The translations under genes were made by a program, and so were the position numbers. 64,000 bases of DNA from Trema orientale (lineage: Eukaryota; Streptophyta; Magnoliopsida; Rosales; Cannabaceae). The stretch covers positions 40,951 through 104,950 of the forward strand of contig JXTC01000314.1 of the NCBI GenBank assembly GCA_002914845.1. Reading direction: 5' to 3'. Below, piece after piece: positions 23,001 through 35,851 of this stretch. The notes beneath the pieces are model-generated. The model worked only from the letters and a program-made list of their open reading frames with translations. It had not been told where the DNA came from and did not search any database. Positions within the stretch are counted from its first letter, which is position 1. Each line of letters starts with the position of its first letter.

Positions 23001-26000
23001 ACATAGTAATTATAAAGACTTATGAAGATCTCTGGCAAGTCCCTTATATTCTCATTAACTATTAGTTGTAAAAGTATGTAATTATGCTTCCTCCCCAAAT
23101 CTTCTGTCATTTTATATTCTTCAACTAGCATTTTTCTGTTGAACTCGTGGTTTTTACGAAACAAGGGATAACGGGAACTTTCTTGTATAAGAAATGGTTT
23201 GAGCTGCATAATGTTGACTTCTATAGTCTAACTTTTTCAGGTTGCCAATTTGAGCCTTGGTTTGGGTCACGTTACATTGAGGAAGATATTTCTTCTTCTC
23301 TGATGGATACTTGGAGGGATCCGCCTGAGATTGATGTTTCATTACATCTGCCTTCAAAGAATGAATTCATTCCTTCTGATTTTTCCATCCACGTTGATAA
23401 TGTGTTCAACAATCTTGCAAATGTATCTTCTCTAAGGTCTATACTTGATGAGCCCTTAATGAAGTTTTGGTACAAGCTTGATGACACTTTCAAACTTCCA
23501 CGTGCAAATACATATTTCCGCATCAACTTGAAGGGTGGATATGACAATGTAAAGAATTGTGTGTTGACCGAACTATTCATTCACCTTCTCAAGGATGAGC
23601 TGAATGAGATTATATATCAGGTTAGCAGCTCAGCTTTTTTGAGCAATATTTATGACTGGTCATGTTAATGTTCCAAATCTGGTTTATTAGACCACAGGTA
23701 TTATATGGTCATGATTTTGGCTGCGGTTGATAGCGACACTGACTGACTTGCTTCCAGCACCATGATCAACCTTGAAAAACTATTCAAATGAATATAATAT
23801 GTCTTTATGCCTTTTTAAGATTGAGTTGAGTTCTCTTCAATAACAGTTGTTGAATACCTATCTACAAACGTGATGAACCATTTTTTCTCATTTTTACATT
23901 TCTGTTTTTCTTTTTTAATAACTCATTTTTGGACCCTGTTTCAATAACTAAACAATTTTTTTTTTTCAAAAAACTGAAAGGGGAACCCCCATGGGTATTC
24001 AAGGTTTATGCTAAAGATGAATGAATAACGTAGAGAAAACAAAATGTTTTAAAAAGTAATGAGCTTTATACTGCCAGTGAAACAATCCTATGTTTTTAGC
24101 CTTCAACTCTTCACTGAACTGCTTGTGCTTTTTTATGATAAATAATCTTCCCAAGGCTTGTCTTATAGTGACATGCTTGATTTTACTTGATACATTTATC
24201 ATGTAGTGATTACAACTAGTTGTTTACCATTTTTGTATATCAAATTTCCATTGAAGATCCTTTCATGATAGGCTTCTATTTTATCTGCAGGCCAGCATTG
24301 CCAAGTTGGAAACTTCTGTATCTGTTCTCAGTGATAAGTTGGAGCTGAAGGTCTATGGTTTCAACAATAAGCTTCCGGTTCTCCTCTCCAAACTTCTTGC
24401 TACAGCCAAAAGTTTCTTGCCAACTGATGATCGATTCCAGGTACATGCAATGTCACTTTGCATTTCCTTTGTTACACTTCCATGCTAGTCTTGTTTACTC
24501 ACTCACTCAGATGAAAATTATTTTGATTAGATTCTTTCTGGTTTCTATCTTGTAATGGATATAATAATGCTGAGTGTAATAGGTCATTAGAGAAGATATG
24601 AAGCGAACATTGAAGAATACCAATATGAAGCCTCTGAGTCATTCATCATATTTGAGATTGCAAGTCTTGTGTCAGAGTTTCTACGATGCAGATGAGAAGC
24701 TTCAGTTTTTAGATCAATTGTCTGTTACTGATCTGAAGGCATTTATTCCCGAGCTTCGTTCCCAGGTATAGAAGGACATCTCATGCTGGACATTACTAAT
24801 GGTATATGATGCAGTCCATACTTGAAAGTCTTCATTATTGAAGACCTCTTTTGCCCTATCGTATGTGTAGCTTGAAACAAATGAATACTGGAACAATCTT
24901 TTCGCATTCTAAGCTAAGCAGCATATATCCCCTCACAATTTATTGTACCGGTGCTATCAAGTGCTACATTATTTGTTGATTAGAAACCGTGAATCATCTA
25001 GTAATTTGTCTTTGGTGATCTATATTTTCCATGAGATAGCTGAAAGAATGATGTTGAATAAAGCATTTGTCATTTTGTACAGCTATACATTGAGGGCCTT
25101 TGCCATGGCAATTTGTTAGAAGAAGAAGCAATTGGCATTGCAAATACATTCAAAAAAGTTTTTCTTGCACAACCACTCCCATATGACATGAGGCACAAGG
25201 AATATGTCATCTGTCTTCCTGCTAGTGCTAATTTTGTTAGAGATGTCAGCGTGAAGAACAAGATGGAAAAGAACTCAGTGGTTGAGGTATGGACTAATTT
25301 TATGGTTACAAGTTATAGGTTCATATATGTTCCCGGGTAAAGTCCTAATTCATATTCAAAAATGGATTAGTTTTATTAGAACTGATATAACTGAATAATG
25401 ATGTTTCAAGAGTTTTTATTTGTTCTGATTTGAGGTATTAGTATCCTATTATATGGATATTCTCTAAGGGTGTTAAAATGAGGTCCTATATGCAAAACTG
25501 AGGGAGTTCTTGAGTCACTGTTTTATGCAGACACAACAAGAGTGAAACTAGCTGATTTTACTGTTTTGGGACACGGTTTTTGGGTGAAACCATCTAGGTG
25601 TCAATGGCTGAGTAAATACCAAGAGAATGCACAAAATTCAAGAGACTTTTTAGCAAATGAAGGTAAGATTCTACAGCTGATTTTTGGAAATACCGGCTGC
25701 AGCAACGGGTTTTGAACAAACTAAACAGAAACAGCTTGCCATTTGGCAAGGCTGTCTTACTCTAATCATTGCAGAATATTCCTTGCCCCTTGCTGCAATG
25801 ATTGCTCTTTAATGCTATAAAGGGAACTAAAATTCCCTCTGCATGGGAGGACGTGGGCCTATCTTTTCAGTTTATTTCCTGCTCTAAAATCTATACACTC
25901 TTCTCTCTAGTTTCTGATCTCTACTACTGATATTCCCCATAAACATATAGCCATTTACACACTAAAAAATCTCTTCATCCGATAGCCTAAACACACTCCC

Positions 26001-28610
26001 TAAATATTTTATATATCAGTTTTTGGTGTCTAATTTCATAACAGCAATCTCACATCATCATCAAACCAGCTATCAACAAGCATTGCTTTTTCATATTGTA
26101 TCATATGGTCAGCTTACTTTCATGCATGCAATGACTACAATTTCATTCTACCCTTCGGACTAAGTGTCCTTAAGTTAAGTGCTCTCTTCTTTTTCTTCTT
26201 TTCATTCTATATATATGTATATACTACATGCGTTTTAAACTAATAGCTGATCATATTCTACTAAGGCACATATCTTTAATACAGTTATTAAAGCTTCGTG
26301 CCTAATGTATTCAATTAAGCTCATTTCAATGGTTGATCAAGTTTTTGGTCACTACTGAGTAGAGCAAAATTTTCACTTTTGAAACAATTATCCATTCATG
26401 AGCATCCGATTTTCAAACTTTCATTGCATTTGAAGAACTTTGTGAAGATTGAGCCATTCAAAGGCCCCATTCACTATGTCCATGAAGATTTTTCTTTTAA
26501 GTGTTTCTAAAAGTATTATTTTGCTCTTTGCTTGCAATTATATCTAAATATTTTGTTTACTTTTTCCTGGGTGTTATTGTTTTGCATTGCAGCTTTATTT
26601 TCAAATTGAGCAGGATGTGGGGATGGATTCCATTAGACTGAAAGCATTGGTTGATCTGCTTGATGAAATTGTGGAAGAACCATTGTTTAATCAGCTAAGG
26701 TGATTTTGTCTGCTACTGAAAGTAATAAATATTGGACTACCTATAACTGACTGTGTTAATACTTCATTCTTGATTTTTTTGGTGTGTGTTGGGGGGGGCG
26801 TGTGTTTGGTTTTTGTATGTGTGCGCTGTTGTGCCTGAGACCACGTTGTTAAGCAATGACAATTCCTGCTTCAATGCTGACTTGCAAAGAGGCAGTTTTC
26901 AAAAATATCATTTTGTGTGACAAGAATGGAGATGGAAATTTTTGCTTGCTCTCCTTTCCTGATGGTGTTTGTTCATTCAATTGTCTTGTTAACTAGATTT
27001 TTTTTTTTTAAGAAAAAAAAAAAAAGAAAAATGGATTGGCTATAGTTGAGCGACCTTAATTTTTGGATAATTGTACTGTTCATATGTAATCTCAAGTGCC
27101 TGAGTTGCCGTTATGCATAAATATTTCTTGAGTCCTGAAGTGTAATTTTGATTTAGGTACTTAATTGAATTTGAGTTGACAATGTTGTTTATTGATGTAC
27201 TGAAAGATGGTTATGTGTATTTCAACGTAGGACAAAAGAGCAGCTTGGTTATGTTGTTGAATGTAGCCCGCGGATAACATACCGTGTTTTTGGATTCTGT
27301 TTCTGCGTTCAATCGGCCGAGTATAGCCCAATCCATTTGCAAGAGAGAATTGACAACTTCATAAATGGTCTGGAAGAATTGTTGGTGAGCATCCAAGTTG
27401 ATGATCTGTTTTGATTTTTTATCAATTTTTGTCATCATTGCTTCATGCTCTTGAGGTAATGTGTCATGAGTGACCAATGTTTTGGTGTATACTTTGCACT
27501 GGGAATGATCTTTCAATGTTGGAATGTGAGGGTCCCTAGTATTAGTTATTTGAAAAACAAGTAAAATGGATCATATCTGTAATGCAAACATTTTAATTCT
27601 TCTACTTCTTGTGTGGATAATAAACAGGCGTAGCCTTAATTAGAACAAAGTTTTTGCTTCTAAGGACCTTTTTTGTGAATAACTTTGAAGTTTGATTCAT
27701 GTTACAAGATTGTGTAATTTAAGTTCCTCAAAAAGGTGCATAGTGCTGCATAAGTAGAATCTACGATACTGAAAAAACAATTAATTTTGCAGGAAGGGCT
27801 GGACAGTAACTCCTTTGAGAACTACAAAGGTGGTTTAATGGCGAAGCTATTGGAGAAAGATCCATCTCTCTCATATGAAACCAATCGTCTGTGGAATCAA
27901 ATAGTTGATAAAAGGTTTGTATGCTCTGTTGATGGTCTAGATAATTACTAAAAGATAAAACTAGTATGTTATGTCGTTCCACTCATAAAAGGAACTTAGT
28001 CATTAGTTGCCCCTTTAAACTTGACAACTGCTTTAGGGTTATTTGCTTTTAAGGAGTAATGAGCAAATTTGTGTACAAATATTGGTAGTGGCAACTTTGC
28101 TTAGATGATTTCTCTGTAGCCTTGTGCTTTTTGTCATTGATAAGCTCTAAAGCAATGGTCCTACTCGACAGTCTCCACCTGGTTTAATCCACTGAATCCT
28201 GATAATATTTGGATCTAAACGGTCGGTAATAGATACCAGTAATTTAGTTATGCAATGTAGAACATGCGTTGTCTAGGGATGCGAAGTGTGCTAACTGATC
28301 ATGACATCAATAGTTTCCCATCTAAATTTTGATGCGTGTTCTATTCTAATTGTTCTTGATTTTCAGATACATTTTTGACTTGTCAAAGAGGGAAGCAGAG
28401 GAACTTGGAAGCATCCAAAAGAGTGATGTTATCAACTGGTACAAAACATATTTGCAACAGTCATCTCCGAAGTGTCGTAGGCTTGCAATTCGGGTGTGGG
28501 GTTGCAACACCAACTTGAAAGAGGTCGAGATGCGGCCGAAGCCTGAGCAAGTCATTATAGACGTTGCAGCCTTTAAGATGTCATCTAGTTTCTATCCAAG
28601 CATTTGTTGA
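17030..28610 (+). CDS. NRDC: Nardilysin-like M16 zinc metalloprotease, 19 exons
   Basis: Exons: 17030-17386, 18075-18150, 18328-18374, 18820-18932, 19764-19837, 19968-20063, 20147-20266, 20752-20985, 21588-21736, 21966-22122, 22721-22870, 23241-23620, 24291-24440, 24583-24765, 25083-25286, 26593-26699, 27231-27384, 27793-27914, 28367-28610. They total 3117 nt and 1038 residues, in line with plant nardilysins. The inverted zinc motif HFLEH (residues 141-145) is split across exons 2 and 3. The third ligand Glu222, in AVDSE, follows His145 by exactly 76 residues, as in insulinase-family enzymes. A long Asp/Glu tract (residues ~56-104) sits before the catalytic domain, the hallmark that separates nardilysin from insulin-degrading enzyme. 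Nardilysins cleave peptides at dibasic sites and have non-catalytic partner roles, but the plant substrate is not known from this sequence. The ATG at 17030 is the first in frame. An upstream TTG reading was rejected. Intron 15 (1306 bp) is the longest. Confidence 0.95.
17196..17341 (+). repeat. GAA/GAT-rich coding tract (acidic stretch)
   Basis: Nearly every codon from residue ~56 to 104 of the nardilysin is GAA, GAG, GAT or GAC. The purine-rich trinucleotide character makes this a candidate for length variation between alleles. The opposite strand and other frames give long Lys/Met-rich ORFs that are artefacts. Confidence 0.8.
19049..19238. mobile_element. 190-bp Tourist-like MITE in nardilysin intron 4
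   Basis: Ends are tggcccgtttggcacagc and gctatcccaaacaggccc, imperfect terminal inverted repeats. The flanking TAC at 19046-19048 and 19239-19241 is a 3-bp target duplication, the size made by PIF/Harbinger (Tourist) elements. The copy at 44067-44256 is also exactly 190 bp and differs at only 4 positions by my count. Five AGATCT-centred words (aaAGATCTttt) are spread along the element. It is non-coding and lies well away from the splice sites. Confidence 0.85.
21141..21230. repeat. 46-bp tandem duplication in nardilysin intron 8
   Basis: The block containing ctgaacttttcttgtattg and gttcactgtattttttgtt occurs twice in direct succession with almost no divergence. It lies inside intron 8 and does not touch the splice sites. 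Confidence 0.8.
22383..22658. repeat. 138-bp tandem duplication in nardilysin intron 10
   Basis: Two adjacent units start at 22383 and 22521, each beginning aatgtgttccaagttatt and ending near agtatcattgcacc. They differ at only a handful of bases, so the duplication is fairly recent. It lies in intron 10, some 60 bp before the exon 11 acceptor. Confidence 0.85.
25287..26592 (+). other. Long intron 15 of the nardilysin gene
   Basis: At 1306 bp this is the longest intron of the gene. It contains stretches with an LTR-like style (cctctgcatgggagg, gctataaaggg near 25815, a run of ctctctagtttctgatctc near 25900), suggesting an old insertion, but I found no paired ends. No coding exon is hidden here: the flanking exons join in frame. 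Confidence 0.45.
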
Positions 28611-30055
28611 AAATGACGACCATCATCAACATGTGATGTGAATTATTTCGTCTAGACATTTGTTAGGCCTGGATTTTGACAGTCGGTTGTAAGTTGGTTC
28701 CATATTACCATAAACAACCACTAGAGGAAATTTAAACATCGAAAGATCTACCCGAAACATTGAGACTATAGATACATTTAATATCACATTGATATGAAAC
28801 ATTTTTTCTACAAGCTGACAATAAAAGCGAATGGTGATTTTCAGATTGATCATAATCTACCTTGATATTCTCCCATTCTCTTTTTGAACCAATTGATGGA
28901 AACATGTCAAGGAAGGAAATTTGTTTCAGAATGGTAAATTTTATAGCAAGAAGGTCCATAGGTTTGGTAGAATGGTTTTGAGGAGGACCGTGTTGATTGT
29001 AAAGTCTCAACTTATTTCTAATTCTAGTGGAAATTCACGTGGTGGGGCTGTGATGTTCTGTGAATTGAGAACCGCATCTTCCTAAGAGCTCAAGTGGGTC
29101 CTTTGCTACATCCTAATGGAACTGTGTTCTTATTTGTTCTCAATTAGAAAACAGTAACACCTCTTTTAAGGACGGCTTTGCCCTTATGTACTTCCTACCA
29201 CAGGGACTAAATCAAAGACAAGCCCTTGTGAAGGGCACTCTCAACCACCCCCTAACTAACAACACAAAATACAAGAGAAATCTCTATGCTGCCTTGGAGC
29301 TTTTTCATCATCAAAAATCTGTTGCCCTACTACGTGGCCTCTTTCTGCTCAAAAGGAGTTAAAATTGTGTTGGTAGGGAAATAAAACGTAGTTTCTTATA
29401 GGCTTAATTTGTTTGAATCTCCACCGCTAGATTCCTTTTTGTGGGGTTGGTGCTACTTGTAGTAGGCTAGACACTTTCAGCCATTGGCTGCTTCTGTTGT
29501 TGGTTTAATCTTTTTTTCCCTCTTTGGTAGATGAAACAGCTAATTAAGTAGGTATAACACATCTACTAGATTCATCATGGGTATCGGATGAAGATTTTAC
29601 ATCTTCATATGTACATATATGGGGCTGTAAATTGTAATAAGATCACTGCCTTTAGACATATAAGCTTTAGTATCAGTAAACCGCATAGGTAGAATCTTGC
29701 AACTGACATATGTTAATGGGTGCCATATAATTGGGCTCTTATTAGTCCTTTTTAACTTTTTGAAGGCCTGAATATGATTGGTTTATTGGCTTTTTGCAAA
29801 TTTGCAATCTATATATCTGAAGTCGAATTTCACAATGGTGTCTTACCACATACATGCTTCTGTTCAATAATAATAGTAATGATGGAATTTTACATAATAA
29901 CAAGGAACAATTCTGCTTTTACTTTCATAAATTTCGCCTCCTTAAGATGGTAAATCAAGATAAAGGTTTGTGTTAGAAAGTAGAAACAAAGTTTCACATA
30001 ACCTTCTCAATAAGGACAAACCCAATTGAGAAACAGTAGCAATAATTTAGAGCCG

Positions 30056-30077
30056 AGAGAGAGAGAGAGAGAGAGAG
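30056..30077. repeat. (GA)n microsatellite
   Basis: An uninterrupted run of about eleven GA dinucleotides in non-coding DNA. Confidence 0.9.
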
Positions 30078-32291
30078 CAACAATAATGAAAAAGATCCCT
30101 TAAATTTTGGCACAAAAGTGACTAATAAGGCATTGACTCGAGAATAAAAATCCTAAGGTAATCTTGTAAAAGATTCACACAATCAGTATCATAGATTGTC
30201 CACCCTCGCATATTCTTGAAGTTAATTAAAACAAAAAACCTCACAACCCAACTCAAATATTCTCTGTAAGAGCAGAGTATAAATTACATTACAGCCAAAG
30301 TAGCAAGATATGGGAAGAAGTAGGAGTGGAAATACTTGCTTTTCTCAATTCTCATTTTCATCTCTTGGAATGTAGTACTAAATTACAACTCTATTAATGG
30401 TGATATTATATATTAAAGAAAAATAAAAAATACTTGTTTGGTATCCTATGATTATATTTCAACTCATTTACATGTTATTGACTAAATTCTTCCTTAAAAA
30501 TAAAAATACAAAGGCCCTAATTTTGGAGATTGTTGAAAAGGGTGCATGAACATCACCAGGCTTAGGAGTAGCAAAGCCGGAACTTGCATGTGCTCCCTAA
30601 CATGGTAGGACCTACTTTTAATCTCCCTAGTCCCTCTCCCTCCATTAGAATATATGCTTATATATTTATATCTTGAATAAATAAACGTACTTGTTTCTTT
30701 GTCTCTATCTTTGTAAATCAAATCCATATATGGTCTCTTAGAAATGATGTATAGAACAAGAACATAGTTTAAAAAAACCACACTAAAATAATATGCAGTA
30801 GGAGTTCTATATAGATAAGGCTTCTAGGAAACGACAACAACCAACGATATTAACCTATGCCCGATTTAATGCAAGTTACAACAATTCATAAATGAGAACA
30901 ACATAAAACAATCTGTCGTTTCTGATAACAATTTAAACTAGTTTGAACTAATAATTGAGAACAAAACTACACCTAATTATAATCACCTCCACTAAAGTGT
31001 GCAAAGGCTGGTTGGTTGTTTTGTTTTATGTTGTGTTGTCTTGATTTCACATTTTCATGGCTATTTCCAGTTGTTAATTGATGAAGCATAATCAGTAGCC
31101 AAAAAAAGAAAAGAAAAAAGAAAAAAAAAAACTTGTTTTGGTGTTTAATTACATGCTGCCACACTCACGATATGCACATATCGTATTACAATTAAGCCAA
31201 AAATTATAAATAAAAAAAAAAAAGAAAAAAAGGCTCAATTTGTTTAAAAATTATTCATTTTTGCAAAAATCAAGTGTTTTTGGCAAGTTACAGGACTGTT
31301 ACCCCCATATTTTCACTTCAAAATCCACAATATGTATTTATGAGTTTATAGTTACTGGCATTTCTAATGATGATCAAAATTGGTATTTCATAAGACAAAA
31401 AGATCGATAAATTTCGTGTCCTTCTCCAAATAAACAAGGCTTTGTTTTTTTTTTTTCAATTTTTTTTTGTTAAAAAAAAAAGATAACTTTTCATCTTATT
31501 TCTGAGAAATGACAACTATTAGATTCTATGGATTATACATGTGAGATTTTTCATTCATGCTCGTGATTTAAATAATAAATCACACACACGCGTCAACCGA
31601 CATCGAATGGATTCATGAAACGTGTTAATTATTGACGTTTGTACGTACATCAATATTTATACTTATATACACACTTATGTCTCTGTACAGCTACTTAATT
31701 CAGATAAAAGATCGATGTCAGAAATGCAATCTTAATAATTTATTATAATGTAGAACAACAAGAGCTGGTATTCCTCTTTTAACTTTTGGCATATTCTTAC
31801 TTTTAATTTCCAACAATATCCATATGCTTGTACTATAAATCATTACAATCAAATTAAGAGACAAATTATATAGATGAAACTTTTATTGTGCCAATCACGT
31901 CAGTCGAGTGTCGACTAAGACTCCCAATTTTTCAAGATGGGATAGGCTTTTATTTCATTGACCGACGAATTTACTGCATTATTAGCTAGCCTAGCTGCCT
32001 AGCCATTTCCAACAATAAAGTTATATTTACCTAGAAGAAATCTGATGCCCCGGAAATAGAAAGAAAATTACACATCCGAATTCATCAAGATTACATTAAA
32101 GGACAGAAGAAAAAAAAAAAAAAAAACACCTAAAACTGAAAATAAAACAATAAGCAAAACAAACCTTACCAGATACGGATTCCACGTGCGTGAGTGAATT
32201 ACAATCGACCTTTATTACTGATATTTTCTTTCTTTGGCCAAAAGCAAAAATTTAAGTAAAATTTGTAATCAGCAAAAAATAATGATCTCCA

Positions 32292-32353
32292 AAATGTAGT
32301 AATGTGCTAAGAGTTTTTTGCTTGAAAAAAACTCTTAGCACATTACTACATTT
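32292..32353. repeat. Perfect 28-bp inverted repeat with 6-nt loop
   Basis: The arms 32292-32319 and 32326-32353 are exact reverse complements, separated by gcttga. A transcript would fold into a perfect hairpin. It could be a collapsed MITE, a tiny foldback, or a small-RNA-producing hairpin. The sequence alone does not decide. Confidence 0.9.
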
Positions 32354-32467
32354 CATAAACAAACTAATCAATATAGAGTGATACTATAGGCATTTTACAT
32401 GTGCACATTTCTATTAATTGTGGTACTCACATTTGTATTAATTGTGGTGCTAAGTGTCACGTATGCT

Positions 32468-32573
32468 CTTTAGTAGTTTCCTTCAAAATAATATAACATG
32501 CAATGGAAACGGAAAATGTCTTTAGCAGTTTCCTTCAATATAATATAGCTTGCAATGGAAACGGAAAATGTTA
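32468..32573. repeat. ~53-bp tandem duplication
   Basis: Two adjacent copies carry tag(t/c)agtttccttcaa and caatggaaacggaaaatgt. They are non-coding and lie between the hairpin and the 184-bp MITE. Confidence 0.75.
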
Positions 32574-32963
32574 AAAGGACGTGCAAATCACTATAGATAT
32601 ACTATAGAAATTCCCCATGAGAACCTGAAAAAATTGTGTGTGCCATTTAGTAATTTTAATTTTTTAGTTGTCGGAGTTGCACACATTAATAGGAAGTGTG
32701 CCTTATAAATTTCAAGTTTCCAATATCTTCAACACAGATAATAATACTGCATTACCAGTCCTGTTGACTATTGAGATCACCCTGGAAACCACAGCTCAGC
32801 TACGTATTTAGTAAAGTCACGTAAAAATGTATGAACAAATGTTTGTGTGACATGTGGATTTTTTTGGTCACAACTGGGTCCGCCAAATAAATATGCGGTG
32901 CTTTTTAACTTTGACCCCAACTATGACACACATTAAAGGTTGCCCCGTCATCCTAATTTGCTA

Positions 32964-33147
32964 GAATAATGCTATAGGGCACTAGTGGTGCCCAGCATCA
33001 CAGTGATGTGTCGGTCTGTCACTGGCTAATCATAATTATAATTTAAATGGGACCCATGTGGGACCCAGTTTATTAATTAAATCATCCAGTGACAGGCAGA
33101 CATGTCACTGTGGTGCTGGGCACCACTGGTGTCCCATAGCATTGCTC
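32964..33147. mobile_element. 184-bp MITE with ~60-bp terminal inverted repeats
   Basis: The ends gaataatgctatagggcac and gtcccatagcattgctc begin long inverted repeats that include gtggtgcccagca. Flanks are aatttgcta (32955-32963) and aatttgctc (33148-33156), an 8-9-bp target duplication, compatible with a MULE- or hAT-derived MITE. An 88-codon ORF inside it is a by-product of the repeat. Confidence 0.8.
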
Positions 33148-34289
33148 AATTTGCTCTTACTTCAAGTTTTGAAATTGCCATGTCATTGTCCGACTATTCA
33201 ATGTGAGTCGGCCGTGCATGTGACCCAACGTCCAACAATAGGCGGACATATCATCTCTGATGTTTGCCATGCCCACGTAAGACCAACCCCCCAAACTCTG
33301 CACTTCCTTCACATATCTTTATAGTAAATTAATTCAATTAAGTGGGTCCATCTACATGTGTGTATAATATATATATATATATATATACACACCAATTTGC
33401 GTATTTGTATATATGTATACTACTGATTAGTCGTTCTTGCATAAACATACATATGCATATATTGAGCAGCATAATCATATATAACATGAAAGTTTCTTAA
33501 ATACCCTTGGCTAATCAGATAAGCTGAAATTAACCTTCGAGTCCATTTTTCAGCGTAGGAAAAAGGAAAGACCACTATGAAAATTAGAGGCAAAATTAGA
33601 GGATGCAAGGACCATTTTAAGGGGAATTTTTCATTCTTTTCTTTTCCCACAATAATATACTTGAAAGTTGAAACATGCATTATACCAAACTTGATCAACA
33701 TCCCAAGGCACTATTATATGTGTGACCACTGTTTCCCACCATGAACAGTAAAGACTCGGGAAAGTTGATGCTAATAACAAGCTCGCTTGGAAAAATTAGA
33801 TAATTCTTATCCAATATCCAATAACATAGTGCTTCGCAAATATTCCCATCTGGGACTCCCTAGCAGGAAATATTTATTTAAACTAAAACTGAAAGGAAGT
33901 TATTAACTAATTAGAAATTCTCATGTTTTGAAAAGGATTTCATAGCTGCCATGTGCCACGAACAAGTTGTCCTTCTAATAAAAGGTCAATTTTATCAACT
34001 TTTGTATGGCCCAATAGCGATTAACATTCCTTGCTTTCCAGATAACAAACCAATAATAAGCACTAAAACCAGTGACAACAGAGAAAATCATATTAGTTTA
34101 TGAAGTTGTACTAAATACTAATTAGAAACAAAGAAAAAAAAAAAGGATAAGAAATAATGACAATATATAGTAAGGGCCCACCAGCAGTTGGTAGCAAAGC
34201 CCCATTAGAACCAATGCATGTGCACTTGATTTTCTCAATCACTTGTGTGGCATTGGCTGGCTACGTTACTTAATTTAATTTTCCCCCCT

Positions 34290-34297
34290 TATAAATA
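34290..34297 (+). promoter_or_regulatory. TATA box of the expansin gene
   Basis: TATAAATA lies 105 bp before the expansin ATG, preceded by a pyrimidine-rich run and followed by gaggcccc. The spacing predicts a leader of ~70-80 nt, which includes an A-rich stretch typical of plant 5' UTRs. Confidence 0.7.
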
Positions 34298-34401
34298 GAG
34301 GCCCCCAAGTGCTACTTCTACATCCCAAAAAAAAATATTAACAATAACAAAAATACACTCTCTTTTCTCTTAATAGTATCAAATTAAGTAAATTCCCTCC
34401 A

Positions 34402-35851
34402 ATGGCACTTATTCAAGCATTGTCCTTGGCTACTCTTCTCTTACTCATGCTACACTTCCATGGCACCACAGCCGATTATGGCGGCTGGCAGAACGCGCAC
34501 GCCACCTTCTACGGCGGCGGAGATGCCTCGGGCACAATGGGTACGAAATTTAGTCCTATAAATAATCTAATCATGCTTAATTTTATAGTGTTCAGAATTA
34601 GTGATCAATGCTAACAGTTTTTGGGGGGGTACCGGTACGGCAGGAGGAGCTTGCGGGTACGGGAACTTGTATAGCCAGGGGTACGGGACCAATACCGCGG
34701 CTCTAAGCACGGCTCTGTTTAACAATGGATTGACTTGTGGAGCTTGCTATGAAATGAAGTGTAACAATGACCCTAGATGGTGCCTCTCCGGCACCATTAC
34801 CGTCACCGCCACGAACTTCTGTCCCCCCAACTTCGCCTTGTCTAACAACAATGGTGGCTGGTGTAACCCTCCTCTCCAGCACTTTGACTTGGCTGAGCCT
34901 GCTTTCCTTCAAATTGCTCAGTATCGTGCTGGAATCGTGCCAGTCGTGTTCAGAAGGTAAAATGCATAAGTAAATTTTATTTATTTCTTTATTTATTTTG
35001 GTTAAATATGAAAATTTTGAAGAAAAATGCTTAGAACATTACTGATTACCATATAGTTATACTCACCTATTATATGGTTACGGGTACCTTATTGTAATTT
35101 GGCTTGACAGTAATCGCTACTTGGGTTTTAACAATCAAGAATTTGTCACGTAAAATTATGTGGGTCCATGTTATAATTTGTGAATTCTAAAATTGACACA
35201 TAAATATGTGATTAATAAGTGAATGTGATTGGTTAAAACTCATTTATCATAATTTGTGAATCCTAGAATTGATATTATGCGAATATGTGATTTGATTTAA
35301 TGAATGAATGTTACTTGATCATCTTTGCATTCACCAAATTTTAGATTATTTTTTGAATTGTACATGTCATTGAATAGTGTACCATCATGTAACTAAATAT
35401 AGAAAATTGATTGAGTCATAATAAACTAAAATTGTTGCATTAAATTTACTTGTCATTGTCTCATAATAAGTTTAGAAAAATACACATATGATACGTCAAG
35501 GGTGATTATTGATGTGATATTGCTATGTATGGTTTTGGTTATGGCAGGGTGCCTTGTGTGAAGAAAGGAGGAATAAGATTCACCATCAACGGTCACTCTT
35601 ACTTCAACCTGGTTTTGATCACCAACGTCGGCGGTGCAGGGGACGTCCATGCGGTCTCAATCAAGGGCTCCAAAACAGGGTGGCAATCCATGTCAAGAAA
35701 CTGGGGCCAGAACTGGCAAAGCAACTCCTACCTCAATGGACAAAGCCTCTCCTTTCAAGTCACCGCCAGTGACGGAAGAACGGTGACTAGCTACAACGTG
35801 GCGCCCGCTGGTTGGCAGTTCGGTCAGACTTTTGAAGGGGCTCAGTTTTAA
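34402..35851 (+). CDS. EXPA: Alpha-expansin, 3 exons
   Basis: Exons 34402-34540, 34644-34956 and 35548-35851 total 756 nt and 251 residues, the usual alpha-expansin size. Residues 1-24 are a signal peptide (hydrophobic core LATLLLLML, cleavage likely before DYGG). The first domain, of GH45-like fold, starts with GGACGYGN (residues 47-54), has the conserved HFD motif at 126-128, and the protein contains eight cysteines (50, 78, 81, 86, 93, 106, 120, 154) expected to form disulfides. The C-terminal half, from ~160, is the CBM63-type wall-binding domain, rich in Trp and aromatic residues (W near [10 protein letters not shown]). Alpha-expansins loosen cellulose-xyloglucan contacts in the acid-growing wall without hydrolysis. 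Splice positions after GTMG and after VFRR are typical family introns. Which EXPA member this is cannot be settled here. Confidence 0.96.

Larger units (their letters stand above)
28611..34401. other. Intergenic spacer between nardilysin and expansin
   Basis: No gene is supported in these 5.8 kb. The first few hundred bases probably hold the nardilysin 3' UTR. A (GA)n microsatellite lies at 30056-30077. A perfect hairpin lies at 32292-32353, a ~53-bp tandem duplication at 32468-32573, a MITE at 32964-33147 and a (TA)n tract at 33368-33388. The expansin promoter occupies the 3' end. Confidence 0.6.

Noticed and set aside
33058-33324. 88-codon plus-strand ORF
   Set aside because: It starts inside the TIR of the 184-bp MITE and runs out of it, so it is an accidental reading.
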